A stretch of 64,000 nucleotides of DNA from Pseudomonas salomonii. GTDB taxonomy: Bacteria > Pseudomonadota > Gammaproteobacteria > Pseudomonadales > Pseudomonadaceae. The notes beneath the pieces are model-generated. The model did no database searches. It was not told where the DNA came from and was given only the letters and a program-made list of their open reading frames with translations. Of the stretch, positions 18,309 through 27,785 are shown piece by piece. A program made the position numbers and the translations under genes. The stretch lies in NCBI RefSeq assembly GCF_900107155.1, contig NZ_FNOX01000003.1, positions 248,001-312,000 on the forward strand, given 5' to 3'. Each line of letters opens with the position of its first letter. Position 1 is the stretch's first letter.

Positions 18309-20681
18309 TTACGACAGCTCTGACCTGCTTGCTCTGACGATGATTGGGTCTGAGCTAACCCCGGCGCTGTAAGTGCTAACCCTAAACTCCAGCTCCGCCC
18401 GCAACACACCGCCATTACTGCTCGCCTCTCCCTCGAACCGCCAGGAATTCCCGACCAAATTGTCCACCTGTTCAACCTTCACTCCGTTGCTAAACACCGC
18501 AATCGACACGGTGCCTGCAAACGCCTGATCTCGATCATCAGTGTAAAAAGCGACCTCCTGTACAGCCCCGCTCCGATACCTCCAGGACACCTCTGCAGTC
18601 CCAGAAATCTCCCCACCCTCGACTCCGTTGACCAACACCCTCGCAGGCGGGAAAACCTGGTCATTTGTGGCTTTGACGACAAAGGATCGCTCTGTTGCTT
18701 CGGCCTCGGTTTGGCGACGGGTTTGAGTTTTGACGAGCGTCTTTAGGTACACCGCCGAGCCTGGTGCGAACTGGCCTTGGGTGATGCCGTACCCCTCGCT
18801 AACTGCCCAGGTTTTGGTGCCTGCTGGATGGGCTTTTGCGGTGCTGCCGAAGAGAGCCCGGCGTACGTTTTTGAGTTGAGCGGTCGAGCTGCTCAGGATC
18901 GTGAAAGTTTCGTAGGACAGCCATTCGCCATTCACATACAGGATGCCGAGAGCTTCACGGTTTTCGTTCGTGCTGTAGTTGTCGAGCCGGCTGATGTCAC
19001 CGGAGACGATTGGGCCTGTGGTCAGGGTTGCGGGGCTTGCTGGGAGTGACTCAGTGAGCTGGAAAACTGGAGTGAATGGATAGACGCCCTGATCACTCCA
19101 GGACTCTGTGCCCTGGCGGGTAATGAGCTTGTAATCCTGGCCAGCAGCTGGCTGCTCAGCGAGCACCATGACCGTTTTTGTGAGCCCTGCCGTCTCGTTG
19201 AAGATTGTCGGGGCCTCAACGATTTGGATGCTCAGCGGGTCACTCGGCTCGAACACTGGTCGTGTCCAAGTGCGCTCGCCACCATCGCTGTACACGGTGT
19301 TCTGTACGCCGAAGACGTCTTGAGTCAGGCTCAATTTGATCGAGCTGTCGTTCAAGCTCCCTACGTCGACGCTCATGACGCGCATGACCAGGCCTTTGAC
19401 ATCCAACGGGGGCCAATCGAGAGTGACAACGTCGAGCATTTCGATGTCGTACATGCTGCGATTGCACTCGACGATACAGCTGGCCAGGGGAACCGATAGA
19501 GGTCGCAATTCACGCTGGGCGACTTTGGCAGCAAGAGACCCGGTCGAGATGGACATGTAGTCGTAGCTCACACCATCGCTGTCACCCTTGTGTATCCGCA
19601 GACCCAGGTTTTGAGCCGTGGCCGTGCGCTCGGTAAAGCCATCGGCGATCGACATGTATTTGATTTTTACTTCGTTGACTGCGGTGTCTAGGGAGCCACG
19701 GTTAAAGTTGCTGATGTCCTTGATGTTGCTGGAGCTCAGGGCCGGCAGATCGGCAATGATGTAGTCCTCACGAGCCAGCTTTAGCTTGAGCTGGCCAGTA
19801 CCTGCGTCGGTGACGAGTGAGCCGTTGATGACTTTCAAAATGTCGTCGATGACCGCCGAGGCTTGCTTCGCAGAATCCACAACACCACTGACCCCGTACC
19901 CCTCATCGAACAAGATTTGGGCGCAGTCCTCGATCGTCGACTGATCGACCAGAGACGCAGAAATGGAGGCGCCAAAGCGCTTGTCAGTCAGAAACTCGTA
20001 GATAACAAAGGCCGGGTTTGCGTCATCACCAATGACCTCCAGGGTTGTGTTGCCACTGGGTGATTTCGGGAATCGGCTGCAGACAAAAGAGATCTTCGCA
20101 GGCGTCTCAGTGTTGCCAATATAAAATTGCTCAAGAACGGCATAACAGACCCCTCTGAGCCCTGAGACAAGATCAACGCCCACGACCCGCTGTAGGTAAG
20201 CGTTCGCTTTTTGGAGCAACCCGCCGCTGTAGAAGCTAACGGTTCCCTGAACCCCGCCGCCGCTCTCCTCACCGCCGAACAAATCAGGTTTGTTGATAGT
20301 GAAAGAACCAGAGGTCACTTGACCAGACCAGGCTTTATCGTCGTCAAACCAAACTTCGCGCAAAGTAACGTTCGGGCCGTGACAAATACCAAGCTGTACA
20401 CCCATGAAGTACTTATAACCAATCGTCATCTTCTTTGACGAGAAGCCAGACTTTACTTTCTTCGTGATTTCTTTTGAGCGGAGATCTCCATACCAAAGAA
20501 CGTTAGCCCCTCCTAATTTTCGAGTGCCATACAGAACTTGAATCGGCCTCTCTGCAGCCGTCGGGAAAGTGAAATCCTCTAATCCAGCAGGCTTGCGGTC
20601 ATCTTTTACTTTGCTGCCAATAAACATCATCGCGACAGCAATAACCATCATGATGATTTGGAAAATGGCTAATGCGCCCAT
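18309..20681 (-). CDS. Phage tail tip / host-specificity protein
   Basis: A 790-residue tail protein, the last and largest of the tail-tip group. The N-terminus is hydrophobic (IFQIIMMVIAVAMMFIGS), then DFTFPTAAERPIQVLYGTRKLGG and repeated beta-rich sections follow. The YVNGEWLSYETFTILSSS stretch and the C-terminal fibronectin-like portion resemble the J-like tail-tip proteins of siphoviruses that carry the Phage-tail_3 type domain. It should sit at the end of the tail and help receptor contact. AATAAGAAGAAATCC stands before the ATG. Confidence 0.75.
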   Translation of the reverse strand: MGALAIFQIIMMVIAVAMMFIGSKVKDDRKPAGLEDFTFPTAAERPIQVLYGTRKLGGANVLWYGDLRSKEITKKVKSGFSSKKMTIGYKYFMGVQLGICHGPNVTLREVWFDDDKAWSGQVTSGSFTINKPDLFGGEESGGGVQGTVSFYSGGLLQKANAYLQRVVGVDLVSGLRGVCYAVLEQFYIGNTETPAKISFVCSRFPKSPSGNTTLEVIGDDANPAFVIYEFLTDKRFGASISASLVDQSTIEDCAQILFDEGYGVSGVVDSAKQASAVIDDILKVINGSLVTDAGTGQLKLKLAREDYIIADLPALSSSNIKDISNFNRGSLDTAVNEVKIKYMSIADGFTERTATAQNLGLRIHKGDSDGVSYDYMSISTGSLAAKVAQRELRPLSVPLASCIVECNRSMYDIEMLDVVTLDWPPLDVKGLVMRVMSVDVGSLNDSSIKLSLTQDVFGVQNTVYSDGGERTWTRPVFEPSDPLSIQIVEAPTIFNETAGLTKTVMVLAEQPAAGQDYKLITRQGTESWSDQGVYPFTPVFQLTESLPASPATLTTGPIVSGDISRLDNYSTNENREALGILYVNGEWLSYETFTILSSSTAQLKNVRRALFGSTAKAHPAGTKTWAVSEGYGITQGQFAPGSAVYLKTLVKTQTRRQTEAEATERSFVVKATNDQVFPPARVLVNGVEGGEISGTAEVSWRYRSGAVQEVAFYTDDRDQAFAGTVSIAVFSNGVKVEQVDNLVGNSWRFEGEASSNGGVLRAELEFRVSTYSAGVSSDPIIVRASRSELS

Positions 20682-20698
20682 TGGATTTCTTCTTATTT

Positions 20699-21499
20699 TT
20701 ATAGGAATGGGTTTTCGTCAGGAATAGTTAGGCATCCTGAGAAGTTGTCAAAGTTGTTGAAAGATTGGCAGGACTTAGCAGAGCGATCGCAGCCTTTGGC
20801 AAGTTTGACTTGGCTACCTGCTGATAATGAGTCCATCCCGGAGATCATGGTGACGCTGTTCTCGGATGGGTTAACTTCCAGGATCATTCGATAGTCAGTT
20901 TCGTCAAACGAGACAAGACCTGCTAGGTAATATTCTGCTGCATGGTTTAGTGCTGAAAGAAAGATCTTGGCGCCGCCGTCTTCGACTTTCAGAACTGTCT
21001 GGGTTTCTTGGTATTGCGTGATATCAAGAGTGCAGAGATCATCATAGAGGTGATGGTTGCACTGGCTCTGATACCCAAACCTTAGGATCTGACGACGGAG
21101 CAAGGCGCTTGCTGGGTTGCAGGTCAGCGTGGCAATGCTGTTGTTCCATGCGACAGCGCTGACTTCCCCAGCAAATACGTTGACGTACAGGTTCTTGTTG
21201 TCGCGCTGGGATCTGAAGATTTTGAGATTGACGTGCTTGGCGGGCAGGTGCGATCGGAACAGCAAAGGGACTGGTGAGTCGCCAGGCAGGTCGATAGTCA
21301 GCTGGTTTTTGTAGTCTTCTGCTGTTCTCTGGACTTTGCCGCGCTTCATTGCCAAGGGTTCGTAGATAACACCATCGGTGTGAAGGTGTGGCCTAGAACC
21401 AGACGTATACGCAAAGAACTGCGAGCCAAATTCGAATAGATACAGCTCGACTGGCTTGTTAAGTGAGAGTGACCTCTCGATCGATTTCAGAGTCAACAT
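20699..21499 (-). CDS. Phage BR0599/DUF2163-family tail protein
   Basis: A 266-residue protein whose C-terminus GCDRSAKSCQSFNNFDNFSG...IPDENPF carries the Cys/Phe/Asn pattern typical of the phage BR0599 family, which follows a DUF2163-type N-terminal domain (VYEPLAMKRGKVQRT region). Four more Cys lie in SQCNHHLYDDLC. Such proteins are tail-tip or baseplate-hub parts, and the family may bind metal. The gene overlaps the one upstream by 41 bases. Confidence 0.82.
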   Translation of the reverse strand: MLTLKSIERSLSLNKPVELYLFEFGSQFFAYTSGSRPHLHTDGVIYEPLAMKRGKVQRTAEDYKNQLTIDLPGDSPVPLLFRSHLPAKHVNLKIFRSQRDNKNLYVNVFAGEVSAVAWNNSIATLTCNPASALLRRQILRFGYQSQCNHHLYDDLCTLDITQYQETQTVLKVEDGGAKIFLSALNHAAEYYLAGLVSFDETDYRMILEVNPSENSVTMISGMDSLSAGSQVKLAKGCDRSAKSCQSFNNFDNFSGCLTIPDENPFL

Positions 21500-23144
21500 A
21501 GATCAGCTGCTTTATTATTTTTGTGATTGAGCTGTCAGAGGGCGTATCGAAAATGTGAGCGAACTCATCCGACTCGAAACGACCAAGAAATAGAGGCGCT
21601 ATATACTCGACACCTTCCATCCTGATGTCATTGACCGGTTCCTGAAGCGTAACCACTTCGGTTCTGTCCTGGCCCTGGATCGCACTGTCGACGTTTCGAT
21701 ATAGCACAGTTCCATTATACAACTTGAGTGCGATAGCAGGTGCAAAGGTGTTGGACTTTAGAAAGTTTTTATAGTTGGCCTCAGCAATGGTTATCTCAAG
21801 TGTCGGGGCTTCTATATCCTTGACCAGATGCATAGCAACTAGAGGGCTTTCGATGTAGAACTCGCCCTGGGCGCCACGCTCAAGTTCAGCAAAGTCATCA
21901 AATCGCTTCCGGGATTTTGGGTCGAAGAATCTCCAGCTAAATTGCAGGTACTTAATGGCACCCTGGATACGATCATGGATGTATCGTCCCCCGATGCTGG
22001 GATCAAGGGTTTCACGGAGACGCTTGTACTGAAGAGTGCAGTCCCTGGATCGGTCGGGCCTAATATCTAGTACTCGCCGATCATTAAAGATACTGAAGTC
22101 GTCAACAGGCGCCGGGCGAAGCAGCTCGACTTCGTCGAAATCGAACGATGCTCCTGTCACTTCGACATTCATTCCGTGAGCGACGGACGAGACCTCATCA
22201 TTGATCCAGGCCTGACTTACAGGCACAAGGCGAGCGCCGCTTCGATAGTTTTTCTTAACCAAATCACTGAAGGCCACCTCCATCCCGGCAACTGACGCAA
22301 CGAGGCAGATCTCCCACATATCAGCGTCAGACAACATGACCCGGCAGCCAGGCACGACCCATGCGCTCAGATCGGTCACCGTGGCTTTGCTATCAAACCT
22401 TGAAACTGGCTCTGCGAGCTCAGACTGATAAGGCCAGAGCGGCACGAGATACTGGCCGGAAAAATTACCTAACAGGTTGCCGAAAAGGTACTGATCCGCA
22501 TCAGTCAGACCAAACTGGTAAGTGGCCGATAACCGAGGTTGGTCACGAAGGGAGATGCGTTGCTCAGCGCCGTTCCAGGACTCAATGACCTCTGTGAGGT
22601 AGCTGGTACGCAGCTCGGGCTGCATGCTCCAGTCGATTGGGAAATGCAGGACGATCGCTTGGGAGGCCGTCAGATTGAAGTTGTAGGAGCCAGCCTGGCC
22701 AAAATCGAAGGCCGCCTTGTATGAAGTATCGCCATTACTTTGGTTAAGAAAAACTTGGTACTTCGACGAGACGAAAGAGGACACTTCGCCTGATTTTGTG
22801 CCAGACAGCTCTACTCTTGCGCCTCCAAACTCCTTGACCCCTAGAAGCTCCAAGCTCGATCGGTAGGAATGCCAGATCGCAAATTCGTAGGTTTCATCGC
22901 CGGTCACGAGGCCCGCATCGATCACTGCAGGCGAGATGAAAACGTTGTCGAAAAACACGTCACTCCAGCCGCCAGCTTGCAGCCCTTGCCAGGCCATGTC
23001 CAAACCCGAATACCCGACATAGCCATACCCACCACGAACCATTTTTCGGGCGGCGACAGGCCGTGAGTCCAGTACGAAATCATACCCAGCATACCCAGGA
23101 GCTTGCGCAGCGATCGACAGGAATCGGGGCGAGACCTTAGACAT
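21459..23144 (-). CDS. Phage tail assembly protein, unknown family
   Basis: A 561-residue beta-rich protein between the BR0599-type gene and two related small tail genes, so it is most likely a distal tail or baseplate part. I do not recognise a domain. ATG 23144 is chosen over a TTG one codon earlier. Its coding sequence contains two copies of the 16-bp motif found nine times in the element (22248-22263 forward, 22739-22754 reverse), which is unexpected inside a gene. Confidence 0.7.
   Translation of the reverse strand: MSKVSPRFLSIAAQAPGYAGYDFVLDSRPVAARKMVRGGYGYVGYSGLDMAWQGLQAGGWSDVFFDNVFISPAVIDAGLVTGDETYEFAIWHSYRSSLELLGVKEFGGARVELSGTKSGEVSSFVSSKYQVFLNQSNGDTSYKAAFDFGQAGSYNFNLTASQAIVLHFPIDWSMQPELRTSYLTEVIESWNGAEQRISLRDQPRLSATYQFGLTDADQYLFGNLLGNFSGQYLVPLWPYQSELAEPVSRFDSKATVTDLSAWVVPGCRVMLSDADMWEICLVASVAGMEVAFSDLVKKNYRSGARLVPVSQAWINDEVSSVAHGMNVEVTGASFDFDEVELLRPAPVDDFSIFNDRRVLDIRPDRSRDCTLQYKRLRETLDPSIGGRYIHDRIQGAIKYLQFSWRFFDPKSRKRFDDFAELERGAQGEFYIESPLVAMHLVKDIEAPTLEITIAEANYKNFLKSNTFAPAIALKLYNGTVLYRNVDSAIQGQDRTEVVTLQEPVNDIRMEGVEYIAPLFLGRFESDEFAHIFDTPSDSSITKIIKQLIYVDSEIDREVTLT
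22248..22263 (+). repeat. GTTTTTCTTAACCAAA motif, copy inside a tail gene
   Basis: Exact consensus. The flank AGTT...AAATCACT matches the copy at 56767 over 22 bases with one difference. Confidence 0.6.
22739..22754 (-). repeat. GTTTTTCTTAACCAAA motif, second copy inside the tail gene
   Basis: TTTGGTTAAGAAAAAC on the plus strand, the exact reverse complement of the consensus, about 490 bases from the first copy in this gene and in opposite orientation. Confidence 0.6.
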
Positions 23145-24084
23145 CAATCTTCACCGCCAAGCCCAGCTGGTACAGAGGCCCAGTGCGAACAGCTGGGATC
23201 TGCTTGCCAAGGAATGGCAGAATCTTGAAGGTCTGATCACCCACCACGTAGTCTTGCTCAGCGGCCATCAGATCGCAGTTCACGAAAAACAGATCGCTGA
23301 ACTCCGAGTACGGGCACCAGGCGCCGCTGTGCTTCACATACATGTAAATCGGCATCAGTCCAGACAGCCCATTCAACCTATTCGAGCTTCGCGCTGAGCT
23401 ACCGAGACTCCCAATTTGACTCGTCGACCCAGGACTGAAATTTGGCACTCGCACAAGATTCGATGAGGAAAACGATGGACAGATTCCCTGGTTCGCCACG
23501 TAGCTGTCGTTTGTCAGCCACCCGGTGTAATCAGACTTCACGACTCGCACCGAAGTCGTGTCCGTAGACGTATCAAAAGGCACAGACCATTCCGCAAATT
23601 TCGCACCCTGTGTGCCTGCCAGGAATTGCCCCCCGGTGCCGGCCACATGTGTGTTGAGCCAGCCGAAAAGGACGTGCGAGTACCTACCGGTTTCGTACTC
23701 CACCACCAGAACAACCTTGGAAGCGTCAGTGAACAGGTGGTACACCCCAGAAGCCCCGGTTTGCACGTAGCGTCCGATCGACGAAAACCCTGGCTGCTCG
23801 TACCAGACACTCGATGCGCTGTAGCCCGTGCTGACGCGAATATCGATGCCAGTTTTGCCAAAGCCTAGGGCCTTCACATCCCTCGCAGGATCGTAGTCAT
23901 CGAAGTTCCGCAGGCTCACAAACACATCCCCACGACGAAGGTGCAGGCGCTTGCCAAATGTCGCGTCAGTAGCGTCAACGTACACATGCGAGTCAGCAGT
24001 CCAACCCTCTGCAACCAGCTTGTCTTTCACGAGCTGCAGGAGGTTTTCGGACGACGAGTAGGAGCCAGTTTGGTATTTCATCAT
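23137..24084 (-). CDS. Tail-region protein, paralogue of the next gene
   Basis: A 315-residue protein. Its N-terminal part (SENLLQLVKDKLVAEGWTA, then RGDVFVSLRNFDDYDPARD) matches in order the N-terminal part of the protein at 24081-24953 (TDFVTKLLANVTAEGWVV, then GGFVALLIDG... FRSFDPGRA), so the two arose by duplication. Position in the tail-tip operon suggests a structural role. The start overlaps the upstream stop (ATGATG). Confidence 0.7.
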   Translation of the reverse strand: MMKYQTGSYSSSENLLQLVKDKLVAEGWTADSHVYVDATDATFGKRLHLRRGDVFVSLRNFDDYDPARDVKALGFGKTGIDIRVSTGYSASSVWYEQPGFSSIGRYVQTGASGVYHLFTDASKVVLVVEYETGRYSHVLFGWLNTHVAGTGGQFLAGTQGAKFAEWSVPFDTSTDTTSVRVVKSDYTGWLTNDSYVANQGICPSFSSSNLVRVPNFSPGSTSQIGSLGSSARSSNRLNGLSGLMPIYMYVKHSGAWCPYSEFSDLFFVNCDLMAAEQDYVVGDQTFKILPFLGKQIPAVRTGPLYQLGLAVKIDV

Positions 24085-24953
24085 GCAAGCCTAAATGCGT
24101 AGTACTGAGCGCCCCGGTACACGTTTGGCACTAGGAGAAAATCCACAGAATCGATGGTGATGACGGACTCAGCAGAGGCACCCGCATTGCTGCAAGCAAA
24201 GATCCCATCCAGGTATCCAAGCCACAGCCCGTCATCAGTGCCTTCGCCCGTCGCGGGCGATCCTGAGACAATCATGGCGTTGTATATCACGTTATCCCCG
24301 GCCAAGGTTTTGCCCAGCCCACCGACCCCGCCATCGAAGGGCCAAACGTAGCCATAGTCACTGCTATAGGTCGGTTTGAAGTCCAGCGTGTCACTGCCGC
24401 CGCTCTTTGCTACCGCCTGCCAGCCGCCACCGGGTAGGCATACTTGGCTAGGTCTTGAAGTGCCGCCGTACCACGGGTAAGCGCAAGCCTGGACAGATGT
24501 TGAAGACCAAAGATCAGCGTCACCACTTCCACCAGCGAAGCACGGAAACGGATACGACTCTGTGTTCGCGAAAGGCAACAACAGGCCCAGGTAAAAACTG
24601 TGATAGGAATTGGAGATCCTGCACACCCCAGCCAGGCGCCGCTCACTAACCGACAGCCATACCTGAAAAGCTTGGTCATGCAGTGGCAAACGAGGCAGCT
24701 TGTACCCACCCACAGGCGTCTTAATCGCACCAACCTGATCGCTAATCGCACGCCCAGGATCAAACGAGCGAAACGCCTGCATCTCGACATTGACCCCATC
24801 GATCAACAGCGCCACGAATCCGCCCGCAGGCACCCGCAAGACCTTAGCAGTAGCGGAATTCGACTCAACAACCCACCCCTCAGCCGTGACATTGGCAAGG
24901 AGTTTGGTCACAAAATCGGTCTGATTTGACGCGGTAAAAGTGTAGATAGCCAT
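24081..24953 (-). CDS. Tail-region protein, paralogue of the previous gene
   Basis: A 290-residue protein; see the neighbour at 23137 for the shared N-terminal half (AEGW and FDP motifs). The C-terminal part is Gly/Ser/Tyr-rich and beta-like (WPFDGGVGGLG, PATGEGTDDGLWLGYLDG). Located directly downstream of the tape-measure gene, where distal tail proteins are usual. No enzyme motif seen. The leader has ATAATAAATAAAAAGCC and AGAAGAATAAC before the ATG. Confidence 0.7.
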   Translation of the reverse strand: MAIYTFTASNQTDFVTKLLANVTAEGWVVESNSATAKVLRVPAGGFVALLIDGVNVEMQAFRSFDPGRAISDQVGAIKTPVGGYKLPRLPLHDQAFQVWLSVSERRLAGVCRISNSYHSFYLGLLLPFANTESYPFPCFAGGSGDADLWSSTSVQACAYPWYGGTSRPSQVCLPGGGWQAVAKSGGSDTLDFKPTYSSDYGYVWPFDGGVGGLGKTLAGDNVIYNAMIVSGSPATGEGTDDGLWLGYLDGIFACSNAGASAESVITIDSVDFLLVPNVYRGAQYYAFRLA

Positions 24954-24990
24954 GTTGTTATTCTTCTAGGCTTTTTATTTATTATAGCAC

Positions 24991-27783
24991 TTACATCTGC
25001 TTGATTTCAGAGCGATTTGATCGAACGACGTTCATAATCACCCGCTCGCCGTCAGGGCCTTCCATAGCACTGGCAATGCTTGGTGCATCGATCATGTTGT
25101 TGATCGTTAAGCGGGGTTGATCACTGCCCGAACTACTAGAGCCCTTACCCAGGTTGTTGCGATGCCGGGGGTCATTGGCTGTCAGCATTTCCTCGCCCTT
25201 CTCGGCAACGATTGGCACTTCGTTTGGCTTCAGGCCAATCACACCCCCTGTGTGGTATCTCAAAGCTCCTCCGAACATCCAGCCTGGGACTGAGCGGCTT
25301 CGCCCACTGCTGGCACCGATCAGGCCACCATCATGCTTCACTCCACTTGTGACTGCTCCTGCTGCAGTTGAGCTACCACCAGTGACCATGCCCAGCATGC
25401 TTTGAATGGCGTACTGCACGAGCAGCTGAGCAATAACCTGCATTATGGTGCTGATCATCGCAGCGCCCATGTCTGCAAACGCTTCCTGCGCTGACTTGCT
25501 GCCGCTGATGATCGATGTGAAGGCATCACCAAGGCCGTTCGACATCGACCCTTGCAGATCCTTCCAGGTCTTGCTGAAACTGAAGACCTCGGATTTGGCC
25601 GACTCCAAGCTGTCCTTGGTTCGATCTACGTCTGCCTGGTTGCCTGTGGTTTCTGCTGCCTTCTGCCCGCGCTCCCCCAAGGCGTTAACTTGGGCCAGGT
25701 AGTCTTTCGACGAGATCTGATTGTTTTCCAGCTTGCGCTTGAGAGCCGCATATTGCCGGTCGATTTCATCCAACTCAGCCTTCGCCTTTTTCGCGGCCAC
25801 GAGGTCAGCAGCTGCCGTCGAGTCCTCGCCTAGCGCCTCCAGCACTCTCTTCGTCTCGGCAAACTCGCGCTCAATCTCTAGCAAATCCGCTTTGTAGTCA
25901 GAGCCCCTGATGCGCAGCAGATCGACCTGAAGTTGCTCCTTGATTGACTCAACTTGAGCTTTCGATTCGGCCAGGGCCGAAGCGCGATCGGCCTTCAGCA
26001 GCGCTTCCTGGTTAGCCAGGGCTGAGGTCAGATTGAGCTGTTCCTGGCGCTTGACCGTAATCTGCGCTTCGAGATCAGCAATGGCCCCCAGCGCAGTGCC
26101 ACGCTCACTATCAATCGTCGACTGGCCCAGGACTTTTTGCTGCGCAGATAGCTGGGCCTGCAGCACCTTCAGATCTTCGCCAATTGACGCTTTGCGCTGG
26201 TCGCTGATCGCCCGATTTGCTTTCAAATCTATAGCGAGCCTGGCGTCGGCAATCTCACCGGCAGTCAGTTTTTCTGCAGTGGCACGGGCGTCAAGGGCTT
26301 TCTGATCGAGCTGCTGGCGCGTTTGGATCGACTCAATGTTCTTGTCGATTTCCATCTTCGCGAGATCTGCAGCGAGCTTGGCCCTGGTTGCAGCGAGCGT
26401 TGCCGCAGTTTGGGTGTTGGTGAGGTTGTTTTTGGCGTCGCCGCCCTTGCCAATTCCGAGCTTCGCCCTGTCAGCGTCCTGCTTTACCAGAGCTTTGTTC
26501 TGGGCTTCGATCGCAGCGCCGGCATCGAGCAGTTTGTCGGTAGCTGTAGAGATGGCGCCACTGATGCCACCAACGCCCGTGAGCGTAGCTTTCACAGCCT
26601 CTTGGCCAAGCTTGTCGAGCACTTGTGAGGCCTGTCCTGCTTGTGCAGCAAAGTCCTTAAAGATGCCCCCGCCCAGGTTGATGCTGATTGGCTTATTGAG
26701 ATCCGCCACCGAGCCGGCAATGTAGGTGCGGACGCTGTCTAGAGATGAGGACATAGAGCTAGCGAGGCTGCCTGGGATCTTATTCAGCAGTGCCTGAATG
26801 CCAGGAACGAACGTGTTTCCTACCAGCCCCAGGACATCGGCGAACGCCTTCCTGTAGAACGTCACGAAGCTGTTCACAAACTTTGAGAGGTAAGTCAGGA
26901 TCTGATCGAAGCCGAGCGCAAAGACACCTGCCGTATCAGTGGCTCCCTTAGCTATCGCAAAGAAGATGGCGTACAGCGCATCACCGACCCGCCCAAACGC
27001 TGCAAAAGCCTGCCCGGCTGCGTAGACGATTCCCCGAAACTGCTCCCTTCCTGAAGTACCAAGTTCATCGATACCCGTCTTAACGTCAGTGGTGCCTTGG
27101 AGCATCATCTGGATCAGTGCAGTGAATTCTGGTGCGGCGTCAGCTACCGCTTTCTTGAAGCTGGTGGAAACCGAAGTGGAAAGCTCATTGAACGTGCGGT
27201 TTAGCTGCTCGACGTTTTTTGTGTCAAGACTGCTCAGGGTGTACCCAGCGGCCTTAGCTTGAGCCATCAGCTCCTTGAACTTGCCAGACCCATCTTCAAG
27301 CAGTGGCAGCAAATTTCGCAGGTTGTCAGAGCCGATCTGATCCAGAAAAGTGAACTGGGCGCTCGAAGACATTCCCTTCATCGTGTCCGAGATTTTCTGA
27401 AGCTGCTCCAAGGGATTCAGCTTCATGAAAGATTCGCTGGACGTTTTCATCACCTGGAAGAAGTCAATGGCACCGCCAGACTGTATCGAGTTCATTTCCT
27501 CGATCTTGATCCTAACTTCTTCAAGAGCATCTACAAATTGTTCTGCACCGACACCAGACGTTTTGAATGCTGCATACTGCGCAGCTGTCAAATCCTCGAC
27601 ACTTACCTGTAATCGTTTAGAGGCCACGTCGAGTTCAGTGAGCTGACTGACCGTTTCCTTGATTGCACTAGCACCTGCGAAGGCTGCAATAAGACCAGCG
27701 ACTTTGCCGGCAGCACCACTAAGTGCATTGGACATCTCATCGCGTGCGCGCAGGACAAGTTGAATTACTGTACTTCCAGCCAT
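24991..27783 (-). CDS. Tail tape measure protein
   Basis: A 930-residue, mostly helical protein, the right size and place (directly after the G/GT chaperone) for a siphovirus tape measure, which sets tail length. The N-terminus (IQLVLRARDEMSNALSGAAGKVAGLIAAFAG) is typical of the family. There are long charged coiled-coil stretches rich in Ala, Lys and Gln at about 420-720, and hydrophobic patches near 255-300 and 795-840. A rule-of-thumb of about 1.5 angstrom per residue would give a tail near 140 nm. Confidence 0.9.
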   Translation of the reverse strand: MAGSTVIQLVLRARDEMSNALSGAAGKVAGLIAAFAGASAIKETVSQLTELDVASKRLQVSVEDLTAAQYAAFKTSGVGAEQFVDALEEVRIKIEEMNSIQSGGAIDFFQVMKTSSESFMKLNPLEQLQKISDTMKGMSSSAQFTFLDQIGSDNLRNLLPLLEDGSGKFKELMAQAKAAGYTLSSLDTKNVEQLNRTFNELSTSVSTSFKKAVADAAPEFTALIQMMLQGTTDVKTGIDELGTSGREQFRGIVYAAGQAFAAFGRVGDALYAIFFAIAKGATDTAGVFALGFDQILTYLSKFVNSFVTFYRKAFADVLGLVGNTFVPGIQALLNKIPGSLASSMSSSLDSVRTYIAGSVADLNKPISINLGGGIFKDFAAQAGQASQVLDKLGQEAVKATLTGVGGISGAISTATDKLLDAGAAIEAQNKALVKQDADRAKLGIGKGGDAKNNLTNTQTAATLAATRAKLAADLAKMEIDKNIESIQTRQQLDQKALDARATAEKLTAGEIADARLAIDLKANRAISDQRKASIGEDLKVLQAQLSAQQKVLGQSTIDSERGTALGAIADLEAQITVKRQEQLNLTSALANQEALLKADRASALAESKAQVESIKEQLQVDLLRIRGSDYKADLLEIEREFAETKRVLEALGEDSTAAADLVAAKKAKAELDEIDRQYAALKRKLENNQISSKDYLAQVNALGERGQKAAETTGNQADVDRTKDSLESAKSEVFSFSKTWKDLQGSMSNGLGDAFTSIISGSKSAQEAFADMGAAMISTIMQVIAQLLVQYAIQSMLGMVTGGSSTAAGAVTSGVKHDGGLIGASSGRSRSVPGWMFGGALRYHTGGVIGLKPNEVPIVAEKGEEMLTANDPRHRNNLGKGSSSSGSDQPRLTINNMIDAPSIASAMEGPDGERVIMNVVRSNRSEIKQM

Positions 27784-27785
27784 TG

